Assembly (NCBI RefSeq): GCF_000421285.1
Contig: NZ_ATWO01000002.1
Location: 1-64,000 of the forward strand
Reading direction: 5' to 3'
From: Desulfotignum balticum DSM 7044
Lineage (GTDB): Bacteria > Desulfobacterota > Desulfobacteria > Desulfobacterales > Desulfobacteraceae
Length of the DNA stretch: 64,000 nucleotides
The position numbers and the translations under genes were made by a program. Shown piece by piece: positions 42,890 through 52,473 of the stretch (position 1 is the first letter of the stretch; each line of letters opens with the position of its first letter). A model generated the notes under the pieces. That model saw only the letters and a program-made list of their open reading frames with translations, ran no database searches and was not told the origin of the DNA.

Positions 42890-43233
42890 GTGGTCATCAT
42901 GGAAGAATAATACAAAGCGCCATGAAATGACCATCGGAACGGGATTGGATCTGGACACAGTGATCTCCAAGACCGCTTTTAAAACCGGGGATCTTTTTCA
43001 GCCACTCTTTTCAGATTCGTCAATACTGCCTTGCTAAATCGTCGTGTTTTATGATATTTATGGGAGCTTCAACAAGGGGCGCTTGACCATGAAACATGAT
43101 CCGGACCGGCTTTCGGATCCTTTGATGACAACACCAGGCAACACAATCAACTGAACAGCGAACCCGCCGGGGCATTGCCCGGCACCAAACCCACAATCAA
43201 CTCAAATGAGTTGCTTAGAAGGTATACAAAAAA
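42890..43233 (+). other. Leader region before carA
   Basis: The 344 bases hold no clear gene. Features seen: GCCGGG/CCCGGC around a six-base loop near 43167-43184, and CAACTCA/TGAGTTG around AA at about 43199-43214, directly upstream of the carA ribosome-binding site. The sequence ACAATCAACT occurs twice (near 43140 and 43191). A 36-residue frame starts near 42927 and reads MTIGTGLDLDTVISKTAF, perhaps a remnant. The hairpin next to the start could control carA translation. Confidence 0.4.
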
Positions 43234-44376
43234 ATGAAAGCATTATTAGCCCTGGAAGACGGTAGAACCTTTCCGTGCAGAAGCTTTACTGGCTCCGGAG
43301 AAGCGGGTGGTGAAGCGGTGTTCAACACCAGCATGACCGGATACCAGGAAATCCTCACCGATCCGTCCTATTATGGGCAAATGGTGACCATGACCTATCC
43401 GCTCATCGGAAACTACGGCATCAGCCCTGAAGATGTGGAATCCAACCGGATCCAGGTGGCGGCATTCATTGTCAAGGAATACCAGGATTTTCCTTCCAAT
43501 TTCAGATCCAGAGGAACTTTGGCGGATTACCTGATCAAAAGCCACATATTAGGTGTGGAAGATCTGGATACCCGGGCGTTGACCCGGCATATCAGAAAAT
43601 CCGGTGCCATGCGGGCTGTGATCTCCACCTCGGACCTGAACCCGGATTCTCTGGTGGCAAAGGCTCGGCAGGTGCCTTCCATGACCGGCAGCGATCTGGT
43701 GCAGTATGTCACCACAAAGAAACCCTATTTCTGGAAATACAATCAGCCTGATTATGTACCGGCAGATTCTTTATCCAATGCCTTTGTCTGGCGGCACCGG
43801 GGGAAAAAACACTCGGTGGTGGCCCTGGATTTCGGCATCAAGTACAATATCATCCGAAGCCTGGAACGTGCCGGGTGCGAAGTGCTCACCGTGCCGGCAA
43901 AAACCCCTCCGGATGTCATCAAAGCGCTCCAGCCCGACGGCATTTTTCTGTCCAACGGCCCGGGAGATCCGGAGCCGTTGACTTATGCCGTGGACACCAT
44001 CCGGCAGTTGCTGGGATCAGTGCCGGTTTTCGGCATCTGTCTGGGCATGCAGCTTTTGGGACTGGCCATGGGCGGAAAAACCCATAAAATCAAATTCGGT
44101 CACCGGGGTGCCAACCAGCCGGTGAAAAACCTGGCCACGGGCAAGGTGGAGATCACTTCCCAGAACCATGGGTTTGCCGTGGACCTGAACAGCCTGAAAG
44201 ACCACTCTTCCGCATTGAGTCATATCAATCTCAATGAAGACTCCCTGGAAGGGATTCAGGATGATTCCCTGAAGGCGTTTGCCGTGCAGTACCATCCGGA
44301 AGCCTCTCCCGGCCCCCATGACGCGGCCTATCTTTTCACCCAGTTTGCCAAAGTGATGACCCATGCCAAAGCGTAA
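43234..44376 (+). CDS. carA: Carbamoyl-phosphate synthase small subunit
   Basis: CarA hydrolyses glutamine and channels ammonia to CarB for carbamoyl phosphate, used for pyrimidines and arginine. The 380-residue protein starts with the CPSase small-subunit domain ([34 protein letters not shown]) and ends with a class I amidotransferase domain: nucleophile Cys in [26 protein letters not shown], and the His-Glu pair in [13 protein letters not shown]. All catalytic residues are present. A hairpin lies just before the ribosome-binding site. The gene overlaps carB by 14 bases. Confidence 0.96.
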   Translation: MKALLALEDGRTFPCRSFTGSGEAGGEAVFNTSMTGYQEILTDPSYYGQMVTMTYPLIGNYGISPEDVESNRIQVAAFIVKEYQDFPSNFRSRGTLADYLIKSHILGVEDLDTRALTRHIRKSGAMRAVISTSDLNPDSLVAKARQVPSMTGSDLVQYVTTKKPYFWKYNQPDYVPADSLSNAFVWRHRGKKHSVVALDFGIKYNIIRSLERAGCEVLTVPAKTPPDVIKALQPDGIFLSNGPGDPEPLTYAVDTIRQLLGSVPVFGICLGMQLLGLAMGGKTHKIKFGHRGANQPVKNLATGKVEITSQNHGFAVDLNSLKDHSSALSHINLNEDSLEGIQDDSLKAFAVQYHPEASPGPHDAAYLFTQFAKVMTHAKA

Positions 44377-47300
44377 TGATATTAAAAAGATTCTGATCAT
44401 CGGAGCCGGTCCCATTATCATCAGCCAGGCCTGCGAATTTGACTATTCCGGGACCCAGGCCTGCAAGGCCCTGAAGGAAGAAGGGTTTGAGGTGATCCTC
44501 ATCAACTCCAATCCCGCCACCATCATGACCGATCCGGAAACTGCGGACCGGGTCTATATCGAACCGGTGACTCCGGACACCCTGTGCAAGGTGATCCGAG
44601 CGGAGCGGCCCGATGCAGTGCTGCCCACATTAGGGGGCCAGACCGCATTGAACACCGCTATTGAGGCCGCCAAAACCGGGATTTTTGAAGAATACAACGT
44701 GGAGCTGATCGGTGCGTCCATCGAGGCGATCCACAAGGCTGAAGACAGAGAGTTGTTCAGAGACGCCATGAACAAAATCGGTCTGCGGATTCCCAAAAGC
44801 GGGTTTGCCCACAATTTTGCCGAAGTGGAAGATGTGGCAAAAAAGATCGGATTCCCCCTGATTGTCCGGCCCAGCTTTACTTTAGGCGGCACCGGCGGCG
44901 GGGTGGCTTATAACATGGAAGAGTTGAACCGGGTGGCCAAATCCGGCCTGGATGCCTCTCTCATCAGCCAGATCCAGCTGGAGGAATCCGTGCTGGGATG
45001 GAAGGAATACGAACTGGAAGTGATGCGGGACCATGCCGACAACGTGGTCATCATCTGTTCCATCGAGAATGTGGATGCCATGGGGGTCCACACCGGGGAC
45101 TCCATTACCGTGGCCCCGGCCCAGACTTTGTCGGACAAGGAATACCAGGTGCTGCGGGACGCGTCCATTGCCATCATCCGGGAGATCGGCGTGGATACGG
45201 GCGGTTCCAATGTGCAGTTTGCCGTGAATCCGGAAAATGGGGATGTGATCGTGGTGGAAATGAACCCAAGGGTTTCCAGAAGTTCGGCCCTGGCCTCCAA
45301 GGCCACGGGGTTTCCCATTGCCAAGATCGCGGCCAAGCTGGCTGTGGGGTATACCCTGGATGAAATTCCCAATGATATCACCGGTGAGACCATGGCCTGT
45401 TTTGAACCCTCCATTGATTACTGTGTGGTGAAAATCCCCAGATGGACCTTTGAAAAATTTCCCGAGGCCCAGGATGTTCTCACCACAGCCATGAAATCCG
45501 TGGGAGAAACCATGGCCATCGGCCGGACCTTTAAGGAGGCGTTTCAAAAAGGGCTCCGATCCCTTGAGATTGGTCGGGCCGGATTCGGGGCCGACGGCAA
45601 GGATCTTCCGCCGGATTCCGTGGCCGGCACGGACCTGGAATATCATCTGTCCACCCCCAATTCCCAGCGCCTGTTCTACATTAAGTACGCTTTGAAACAC
45701 AACATGCCTATCACCATGCTGTATGATCTGACCCATATTGATCCCTGGTTTCTGCACCAGATGAAACAGATTGTGGATATGGAAAACCAGATCAAGCTGG
45801 CCGGCAAGAACCTGCCCAAAGACCTGCTGGAAAAAGCCAAAAAATACGGATTTTCCGACCGCCAGCTGGCTCATCTCACGCATCTGACCGAAAAACAGGT
45901 GGAACAGGAAAGAAAACTGCTGGGACTGGTGCCGGTTTACAAACTGGTGGACACCTGTGCCGCAGAATTCAGAGCGGTCACCCCTTATTATTATTCTACT
46001 TATGAAACCGAATGCGAGGCCCGGGTGAGCGACAGGAAAAAAGTGATCATCCTGGGGGGCGGTCCCAACCGTATCGGCCAGGGCATCGAATTTGACTACT
46101 GTTGTGTGCACGCCTCGTTTGCCCTGAAAGAAGAAGGGGTGGAATCCATCATGGTCAACTCCAACCCGGAAACCGTGTCCACAGACTATGACACCTCGGA
46201 CAAACTGTATTTCGAGCCCCTGACCCACGAGGATGTGCTTCACATCGTGGAAAAGGAAAAACCGTTCGGCGTGATCGTCCAGTTCGGCGGCCAGACCCCG
46301 CTGAACTTGGCCACCGGACTCCAGAAGGCCGGAGTTCCCATTATCGGTACCTCACCGGAAAGCATTGACCGGGCCGAGGACCGGGACCTGTTCCAGGCCA
46401 TGATGAACAAACTGGGACTGCGGCAGCCGGAAAACGGGATTGCCCATTCCTATGACGAAGCCCTGGCTGTGGCCAGAGACATCGGGTATCCGGTCATGGT
46501 ACGCCCGTCCTTTGTTTTAGGGGGCCGTGCCATGAAAATTGTGTATGACGAAAGTGATCTGGAAGCGTTTTTCGAGCTGGCGGTCCAGGCATCCCCGGAC
46601 AAGCCCGTGCTTATTGATAAATTTCTGGAAGAAGCGTTTGAGCTGGATGTGGATGCGATTTCAGACGGCGAAACCACGGTCATCGGCGGCATGATGGAAC
46701 ACATCGAGGAAGCGGGTATCCACTCGGGTGATTCCGCCTGTGTGCTGCCCCCGTATTCCATTGCCCCGCAACACATTGAGGAGATGGCCCGGGCAGCTGA
46801 AGCCATGGCAAAAGAACTCCAGGTCAAGGGATTGATGAACGTTCAGTTCGGTATCATGAACGACACTGTGTATGTCATTGAGGTCAATCCCCGGGCCTCC
46901 CGGACCATTCCCTTTGTATCCAAAGCCATCGGCGTCCCCCTGGCCAAACTGGCCACCCAGGTCATGCTGGGCAAAACCCTGAAAGAGCTGGGGTTCACCC
47001 AACAGGTGATCCCGCCCTACTATTGTGTCAAGGAAGCGGTGATGCCTTTTGACCGGTTTGAAAACGTGGACCCGGTCCTGGGGCCGGAGATGAAATCCAC
47101 GGGAGAGGTCATGGGGATCGACATGGACTTGGGCGCGGCCGTGGCCAAATCCCAGATTGCCGCCGGTCAGAAACTGCCGGAAACCGGTACCGTGTTCATA
47201 TCGGTCCAGGACAAGGACAAAGAGGCGGCCCTGCCCGTGGCAAAAGAGTTTCACGACATGGGGTTCACCATCATGGCCACCCGGGGAACGGCCGCGTTCC

Positions 47301-47587
47301 TGGAAGAACACCAGGTGCCGGCCACTCCGGTCAAAAAAGTGTCTGCCGGCCGGCCCCATGTGGTGGATGCGGTGAAAAACAAGGAGATTCAGCTGATTCT
47401 CAATACCGGCGCCACCAGCCAGACCCAGCGGGACGGGTATGAAATCCGCCGGGCCGCCATTAAATACAAAATCCCTTATGCCACCACCACCGACGGCACC
47501 CGGGCCATTTTAAGCGCCATCAAGGCCTTGAAAAAAGAATCTTTGTCCGTTAAACCCATCCAGGAGTATCATAAACAAAATGTCTGA
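44363..47587 (+). CDS. carB: Carbamoyl-phosphate synthase large subunit
   Basis: CarB makes carbamoyl phosphate from bicarbonate, ammonia and two ATP. The 1074-residue length is standard. Two homologous ATP-grasp halves are visible: the carboxyphosphate half with [19 protein letters not shown] and [19 protein letters not shown], and the carbamate half with [20 protein letters not shown] and [20 protein letters not shown]; the C-terminal MGS-like allosteric domain begins around residue 940 ([35 protein letters not shown]). It is coupled to carA (14-base overlap) and to purF (8-base overlap). Confidence 0.97.
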   Translation: MPKRNDIKKILIIGAGPIIISQACEFDYSGTQACKALKEEGFEVILINSNPATIMTDPETADRVYIEPVTPDTLCKVIRAERPDAVLPTLGGQTALNTAIEAAKTGIFEEYNVELIGASIEAIHKAEDRELFRDAMNKIGLRIPKSGFAHNFAEVEDVAKKIGFPLIVRPSFTLGGTGGGVAYNMEELNRVAKSGLDASLISQIQLEESVLGWKEYELEVMRDHADNVVIICSIENVDAMGVHTGDSITVAPAQTLSDKEYQVLRDASIAIIREIGVDTGGSNVQFAVNPENGDVIVVEMNPRVSRSSALASKATGFPIAKIAAKLAVGYTLDEIPNDITGETMACFEPSIDYCVVKIPRWTFEKFPEAQDVLTTAMKSVGETMAIGRTFKEAFQKGLRSLEIGRAGFGADGKDLPPDSVAGTDLEYHLSTPNSQRLFYIKYALKHNMPITMLYDLTHIDPWFLHQMKQIVDMENQIKLAGKNLPKDLLEKAKKYGFSDRQLAHLTHLTEKQVEQERKLLGLVPVYKLVDTCAAEFRAVTPYYYSTYETECEARVSDRKKVIILGGGPNRIGQGIEFDYCCVHASFALKEEGVESIMVNSNPETVSTDYDTSDKLYFEPLTHEDVLHIVEKEKPFGVIVQFGGQTPLNLATGLQKAGVPIIGTSPESIDRAEDRDLFQAMMNKLGLRQPENGIAHSYDEALAVARDIGYPVMVRPSFVLGGRAMKIVYDESDLEAFFELAVQASPDKPVLIDKFLEEAFELDVDAISDGETTVIGGMMEHIEEAGIHSGDSACVLPPYSIAPQHIEEMARAAEAMAKELQVKGLMNVQFGIMNDTVYVIEVNPRASRTIPFVSKAIGVPLAKLATQVMLGKTLKELGFTQQVIPPYYCVKEAVMPFDRFENVDPVLGPEMKSTGEVMGIDMDLGAAVAKSQIAAGQKLPETGTVFISVQDKDKEAALPVAKEFHDMGFTIMATRGTAAFLEEHQVPATPVKKVSAGRPHVVDAVKNKEIQLILNTGATSQTQRDGYEIRRAAIKYKIPYATTTDGTRAILSAIKALKKESLSVKPIQEYHKQNV

Positions 47588-49013
47588 CCATCTGACGCTT
47601 CCTTTCAGTGAACGCCCCAAAGATGAATGCGGGGTATTCGGACTGTACCAGCATCCGGAAGCCGCAAAAATTACCTATTTCGGACTGTATGCCCTTCAGC
47701 ACCGGGGCCAGGAAAGTGCGGGGATCTCCGTGAACCGGGGCATCAACGACAAAATTTTTTCCCATAAAGGCATGGGCCTGGTGCCGGATATTTTTGATGT
47801 GGAGGACCTGGAACGGATCGAAGGCGGGTCCGCCATCGGTCATGTGCGGTACTCCACCACCGGGGATTCCGTACTGCTCAATGCCCAGCCCTTTGTGGTG
47901 AACCACCGCCACCGATCCTATGCCCTGGCCCACAACGGCAACCTGGTGAATGCCCATATTTTAAGACGGGAGCTGGAAGAACACGGCTCGATTTTCCAGA
48001 CCACCATGGATTCAGAGGTGTTTTTGCACCTGTTCATCAAAAACCTGGTCAAAGGCAACTATGAAAACGCCATTCTCAAGGCGGTTTCCAAAATCCAGGG
48101 GGCCTATTCCATGATCCTGCTCACCTGCAAGGGTGAGATCATCGGTATGAAAGACCCCAATGGGTTTAGGCCACTGGCGCTGGGAAAACTCAACGGCCAT
48201 TATGTGCTGGCCTCTGAAACCTGTGCCTTTGACCTGATCCAGGCGGAATTCATCCGGGAGCTGGACCCTGGAGAGATTGTGATCATCAATGAAGACGGGA
48301 TCAAGAGTCTCCGTCATCCCAAGGCTGCGGCCCACAAGAGCCTGTGCATTTTCGAGTATATCTATTTTGCCCGGCCCGACTCCACCATTGACGGCAAGAA
48401 CGTGTATGAAATGCGCAAAAATCATGGCCAAAGACTGGCCCAGGAAAGCCATGTGGACGCGGATCTGGTCATGCCGTTTCCCGATTCCGGCAACTATGCC
48501 GCCATCGGGTATGCCAGAGAATCGGGGATACCCTTTGAAATGGGCATGATCCGCAACCATTATGTGGGCCGAAGCTTTATCCAGCCCACCCAGTCCATGC
48601 GGGATTTTAGCGTACGCATCAAGCTCAATCCGGTCAGGGAACTGATCAAAGGCAAAGACATCATCATTATCGAAGACTCCATCATCCGGGGCACTACCGC
48701 CAAAACAAGAGTCAAGGCCCTGCGGGAACTGGGCGTCAAAAAAGTGCACATGCGCATTTCCTGCCCGCCCCACAAATTTCCCTGTTACTACGGCATTGAT
48801 TTTTCTTCCAAAGGGGAATTGATTGCAGCGGAAAAATCAGTAGAAGAACTGCGGGATTATCTGGGTCTGGATTCGCTGCACTATCTGTCCATTGAAGGGA
48901 TGCTGGAGGCCTCCGGCGTAAAGGATCCGGAGCTTAATTTCTGCAAAGCCTGTTATGACGGCGACTATCCGGTGCCGTTCGACCCTGAATTCACCAAGCA
49001 GTGCATGGGATAA
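47580..49013 (+). CDS. purF: Amidophosphoribosyltransferase
   Basis: PurF makes phosphoribosylamine from PRPP and glutamine, the first step of purine synthesis. The 477-residue protein is of the Bacillus-like type: a 16-residue propeptide before the Cys nucleophile ([10 protein letters not shown]), the glutaminase motif [13 protein letters not shown], the PRPP loop [17 protein letters not shown], and Cys residues for a 4Fe-4S cluster ([19 protein letters not shown]). It follows carB with overlap. Joining purF to carAB puts first-step glutamine-consuming enzymes of purine and pyrimidine synthesis on one transcript. Confidence 0.96.
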   Translation: MSDHLTLPFSERPKDECGVFGLYQHPEAAKITYFGLYALQHRGQESAGISVNRGINDKIFSHKGMGLVPDIFDVEDLERIEGGSAIGHVRYSTTGDSVLLNAQPFVVNHRHRSYALAHNGNLVNAHILRRELEEHGSIFQTTMDSEVFLHLFIKNLVKGNYENAILKAVSKIQGAYSMILLTCKGEIIGMKDPNGFRPLALGKLNGHYVLASETCAFDLIQAEFIRELDPGEIVIINEDGIKSLRHPKAAAHKSLCIFEYIYFARPDSTIDGKNVYEMRKNHGQRLAQESHVDADLVMPFPDSGNYAAIGYARESGIPFEMGMIRNHYVGRSFIQPTQSMRDFSVRIKLNPVRELIKGKDIIIIEDSIIRGTTAKTRVKALRELGVKKVHMRISCPPHKFPCYYGIDFSSKGELIAAEKSVEELRDYLGLDSLHYLSIEGMLEASGVKDPELNFCKACYDGDYPVPFDPEFTKQCMG

Positions 49014-49016
49014 AAC

Positions 49017-50021
49017 ATGCAGAAAAAAACCGTTGCTTTTTCCAAAGACTCCTCCAATCTTTTTTTTCATATTCTTACCCGGTGCAACCTGTCCTGCGCC
49101 CACTGCTATATCAACCCGGACCAGCATGGCAGACAGACCCTTTCCATCGACACCATCCGGCAGTGGCTGGGCCTGTTTGCCCATAAAGCATCCCGGACCA
49201 ATCTGATTTTTTTAGGGGGCGAGCCGACGTTGCACAAGGATCTGCCGGCGGCTGTCAAATCAGCGCGACAGTTTCATTTCAAGTCCATTACCATTGACAC
49301 CAACGGGTTTCTGTTCCACGATATCCTTGAAAAAATCACACCCGAAGATGTGGATTTCATCTCATTTTCCCTGGATGGAGCCACCCCTGCCACCAATGAC
49401 GCCATTCGGGGGCAGGGCAGCTATGATGCGGTGATCTCAGGTATTCACCGGTCACGGAAGAAAGGGTTTTCCTGCGCCATGATCTATACGGTGTCTGACA
49501 AAAATTTGCATGAGCTGTCCCAAATGCCTGATCTGGTGTCATCTTTGGATATTCACCGATTTTTTATCCAGGTCATCGGCATGCGGGGCAAATCCGCTGC
49601 CGGCAGTACCGACACCCATCAGGTATCCAAGGACCTGTGGCTGTCAGTGATTCCTGAAGTGGCTCACACCATTGCTGAAACCGGCATCATTGTCACCTAT
49701 CCCAAAGTATTTCTGGAAAAAGGCGAGGCATTTACCTGTGCAGGCATTGTGGCGGACAACTATTTTGTGTTTCCCAACGGCCGGGTGTACCGGTGTCCTT
49801 TGTGCGAAGATTACCCGCTGCATGCCTTTACCATCCGGGACAACACCCTGGTGCCGTCTTTGCCCGTCAATGAAACCCAGCTGTTTGATCTGACCATCCC
49901 TGAAGGATGTGTCATGAACAAAATCATCCAGCCCGGCAATCTGGATTATCTGGCAGACGGCACACCCGCCCACAGAATCGCCTGCTGCATGCTCAAGCAG
50001 GAACTCAGCCGGACCGTTTAG
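49017..50021 (+). CDS. Radical SAM protein with SPASM-like C-terminus
   Basis: The 334-residue protein has the radical SAM cluster motif CNLSCAHCYINP, then FLGGEPTLHKDL and a late Cys set (FTCAGIVADNYF, RVYRCPLCEDYPL, ACCML) that suggests an additional cluster of SPASM or twitch type. These proteins often modify peptides or act in anaerobic maturation. No small precursor peptide is obvious beside it. It starts three bases after purF, so it is the last gene of the car-pur operon; its role there is unknown. Its end overlaps the end of the convergent rhlE gene by 17 bases. Confidence 0.87.
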   Translation: MQKKTVAFSKDSSNLFFHILTRCNLSCAHCYINPDQHGRQTLSIDTIRQWLGLFAHKASRTNLIFLGGEPTLHKDLPAAVKSARQFHFKSITIDTNGFLFHDILEKITPEDVDFISFSLDGATPATNDAIRGQGSYDAVISGIHRSRKKGFSCAMIYTVSDKNLHELSQMPDLVSSLDIHRFFIQVIGMRGKSAAGSTDTHQVSKDLWLSVIPEVAHTIAETGIIVTYPKVFLEKGEAFTCAGIVADNYFVFPNGRVYRCPLCEDYPLHAFTIRDNTLVPSLPVNETQLFDLTIPEGCVMNKIIQPGNLDYLADGTPAHRIACCMLKQELSRTV

Positions 50022-51258
50022 ATTTTTTTGGTTTTTTCCGTGATTTTTTGGGATCCCCGGCTTCATGGGTCAGAATCATCTGCCTGAGCCCTTCGGTATC
50101 TTTGGGGTCCAGAAGAATCTGGGCATACTCCTGGGGGGTGACCGGCTGAATGAGAATTTCTTCATTAATCAATGCCTGGATCTGATTCAGCAGTGTTTTT
50201 TCATTGGGGCTGCAAAATGAAAACGCCTGACCTTTGCGTGTGCCCCGGCCGGTCCGGCCCACCCGGTGCACATAGTTTTCCGGGTTGTCCGGCAGATCAT
50301 AGTTGATCACATAATCCAGATTGGGAATATCAATGCCCCGGGCAGACACATCCGTGGCAATGAGAATGGGTTCTTCTCCAGCCTTGAACCGGGCCAGCAC
50401 CCGGGTACGTTCCGCCTGATCCTTGTCCCCGTGAAGGGTGGCCGAAGCAATGTGATCCCTGTCAAGCGCCTTGGCCACCCGTTCCGCTCTGACTTTGGTT
50501 CTGACAAACACCAGGATGCGCTCGTTTTCATGATCCCGGATAAACCGCCGCAGAAAAAACCGCTTGTCATCCATCTCCATTTCCACCACCCAGTGGGAGA
50601 CATTTCTGGATACCGGAGAGTCCGGCGCAATCTGAATCCGGATGGCAGACGTTCTTACCTGGGAAAACGCCAGTTTCTTGATTTCTTTGTCAATGGTGGC
50701 GGAAAAAAACAGGGTCTGGTGCCGCTGGGGCAGTTTTTTCTTAATGGCCTGGATATCTTCCAGAAACCCTTGGGCCAGCATCCGGTCCGCTTCATCCAGC
50801 ACCAGGGTGTTCACCCGGGACAGAGAGATGGCGCCCTGGCTGATGAGATCAAACATACGTCCCGGCGTGGCCACCAGCACATCGATGCCGTCTTTCAGCC
50901 GGGCGATCTGCCGGTCCTGGTCCACGCCGCCGAAAACCGCAAACGGATTCACCCGGGTATGACTGGACAAGGTATTGAATACCGCGCCGATCTGACCTGC
51001 CAGCTCCCTTGTGGGAACCATGACAACACACTGGATCCCGGCACGGGCTCTGGATTGTTTGGACTTATGGATCCGATCGATAACGGGAATGGCAAAGGCA
51101 GCGGTTTTTCCCGTACCGGTCTGGGCCACGGCCAGCACGTCTTCTCCCTTGAGAATGCAGGGAATCGCCTTGAACTGGATATCGGTAGGCCGTTTAAATC
51201 CGGCGGCGGCCAGATTTCTTTTTATAGCGGCTGCGATTGGATAATTTTCAAATTTCAT
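50005..51258 (-). CDS. rhlE: DEAD-box RNA helicase, RhlE type
   Basis: The 417-residue helicase has the Q motif region (FKRPTDIQFKAIPCIL), Walker A AQTGTGKTAAFAIP, the DEAD box in TLVLDEADRMLAQGF, SAT in FFSATIDKE, and HRVGRTGRGTRKGQAFSF. A Lys/Arg-rich tail (KKSRKKPKKSKRSG) should bind RNA. The RhlE group works in ribosome assembly and RNA turnover. The gene is single and divergent from the riboswitch-controlled corrinoid genes. Confidence 0.93.
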   Translation of the reverse strand: MKFENYPIAAAIKRNLAAAGFKRPTDIQFKAIPCILKGEDVLAVAQTGTGKTAAFAIPVIDRIHKSKQSRARAGIQCVVMVPTRELAGQIGAVFNTLSSHTRVNPFAVFGGVDQDRQIARLKDGIDVLVATPGRMFDLISQGAISLSRVNTLVLDEADRMLAQGFLEDIQAIKKKLPQRHQTLFFSATIDKEIKKLAFSQVRTSAIRIQIAPDSPVSRNVSHWVVEMEMDDKRFFLRRFIRDHENERILVFVRTKVRAERVAKALDRDHIASATLHGDKDQAERTRVLARFKAGEEPILIATDVSARGIDIPNLDYVINYDLPDNPENYVHRVGRTGRGTRKGQAFSFCSPNEKTLLNQIQALINEEILIQPVTPQEYAQILLDPKDTEGLRQMILTHEAGDPKKSRKKPKKSKRSG

Positions 51259-51471
51259 AAATGCGTCTACACTTTCGGCAAGATACTGTTAATTGATGGG
51301 TTTTTATTTAAAATACAGATAATGGGCTTGAAACGCAAACGCATGCAACCCATTGAATGTCTTTATCGTATTGTTTGCCTGAGATGTCAATATATACAGA
51401 CAGTTCTACCCTTCCGGATACATATTTTATTCTTGACACTCCCAAGGCAAGCAGGTAAGGTGATTTATTGT

Positions 51472-51629
51472 TTCAGGTGCTGCCCACGCAGTTAAAAGGG
51501 AACCCTGTGAAAGTCAGGGACGGTCCCGCCGCTGTAACCGGGGATGAACGCCACACACAACCACTGATGAGACATACACGGGAAGGGGTGGCTGGTAAAA
51601 AGATCCGGAAGTCAGAAGACCTGCCTGAA
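51472..51629 (+). ncRNA. Cobalamin (B12) riboswitch aptamer
   Basis: The conserved core reads GTGAAAGTCAGGGACGGTCC, then CCGCTGTAACCGGGGA, GGGAAGG and CCGGAAGTCAGAAGACCTGCC, which are the diagnostic boxes of the class I cobalamin aptamer. The closing stem is TTCAGG (51472-51477) with CCTGAA (51624-51629). A downstream pair GTTGATC/GATCAAC (about 51632-51668) and a terminator at 51690-51720 form the expression platform. It should shut off the cobO-cobQ genes when B12 is ample. Confidence 0.95.
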
Positions 51630-51689
51630 CAGTTGATCGTATGCTAGCGAGGACTTGGAGTGATCAACAAAATGAGGATAAAAACGGTT

Positions 51690-51720
51690 CCCATATCAGT
51701 ACTGCTGATATGGGTTTTTT
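51690..51720 (+). terminator. Riboswitch-linked terminator
   Basis: CCCATATCAG (51690-51699) pairs perfectly with CTGATATGGG (51705-51714) around a five-base loop, followed by six T. It lies 61 bases after the aptamer and 240 bases before cobO, so it is the likely switching terminator. Confidence 0.9.
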
Positions 51721-51775
51721 AATGCCTTGACGACAGGATGACTCATGTTCTCCAGTATACCGGTTGCCATACCCG

Positions 51776-51813
51776 GAGGGAAAACAGGATATCTGGTGGT
51801 TCTGTTTTCCCTC
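51776..51813 (+). repeat. Perfect 12-bp hairpin in cobO leader
   Basis: GAGGGAAAACAG (51776-51787) pairs exactly with CTGTTTTCCCTC (51802-51813) around a 14-base loop, and outer CCCGG/CCGGG pairs extend it. It lies between the riboswitch terminator and cobO, in 240 bases where I see no convincing gene. Confidence 0.8.
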
Positions 51814-51860
51814 TTCCTTCCGGGGGTCGGCCCGATATCCCTGCCATGGGACTCAAAGAA

Positions 51861-51876
51861 TGTTTCACATGAAACA
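51861..51876. promoter_or_regulatory. parS-like site
   Basis: TGTTTCACATGAAACA differs at one position from the widely conserved parS sequence TGTTTCACGTGAAACA, to which ParB binds for chromosome segregation. The left half-site is perfect. It lies in the non-coding leader of cobO. A single chance palindrome remains possible. Confidence 0.45.
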
Positions 51877-51960
51877 CATCCATACATTCCATTTAACACC
51901 TTGGTTGATTTTCATACCACTTCGCTGTCATATGCTGACAAATAAAATTCAGGAGATGCC

Positions 51961-52473
51961 ATGAAAGGATATATACAAATATATACAGGAAACGGAAAAG
52001 GAAAAACCACGGCCGCGTTAGGGCTGGCCCTGCGGGGGGCCGGGGCCGGGCTTCAGGTGTTTGTGGGACAGTTCCTCAAGCAGGGACCCTATTCGGAAAT
52101 CAAGGCATTATCCTTATTTGAAAATGTGACCGTGGAACAGTTCGGCATGGGCAAATTTGTCAGAGGCATGCCGTCTGAAGATGAAAAAGCGGCGGCCCGA
52201 AAGGGATATGCCCGATTGTGCGGGATTTTGAAAGCCAATGCCCATGACCTGGTGATCGTGGACGAAGGCAATGTGGCGGTTACCTGCCAGCTGTTGACCG
52301 AGAATGAACTGCTGGGTTTCATGGATCTGAAACCGGATAATGTGGAACTGGTGATCACAGGCAGAGACGCATCCGCCGCAGTGATCACCCGAGCGGACCT
52401 GGTCACTGAGATGAAAGAGATTAAACACTATTATCATCAGGGAGTCACGGCCCGCAAAGGCATTGAAAAATGA
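51961..52473 (+). CDS. cobO: Cob(I)yrinic acid a,c-diamide adenosyltransferase
   Basis: This 170-residue enzyme of the CobO/CobA (BtuR) family adds the adenosyl group from ATP to reduced corrinoids. The P-loop is YTGNGKGKTTAALGLALRGA; QFLKQGPYSEIKAL, VIVDEGNVAVTCQLL and VELVITGRDASA are further family motifs. The E in VDEGN replaces the more common DELN pattern. AGGAGAT precedes the ATG. The gene overlaps cobQ by four bases and is the first gene after the cobalamin riboswitch. Confidence 0.94.
   Translation: MKGYIQIYTGNGKGKTTAALGLALRGAGAGLQVFVGQFLKQGPYSEIKALSLFENVTVEQFGMGKFVRGMPSEDEKAAARKGYARLCGILKANAHDLVIVDEGNVAVTCQLLTENELLGFMDLKPDNVELVITGRDASAAVITRADLVTEMKEIKHYYHQGVTARKGIEK

Noticed and set aside
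44882-46243. Open frame of 453 codons antisense to carB
   Set aside because: carB is intact and certain; the antisense translation is His/Gly-rich and has no recognisable domain.
51745-51945. Small hydrophobic protein between the riboswitch and cobO
   Set aside because: The frame covers the perfect hairpin and the parS-like site and lacks a ribosome-binding site; an RNA or DNA function explains it better.
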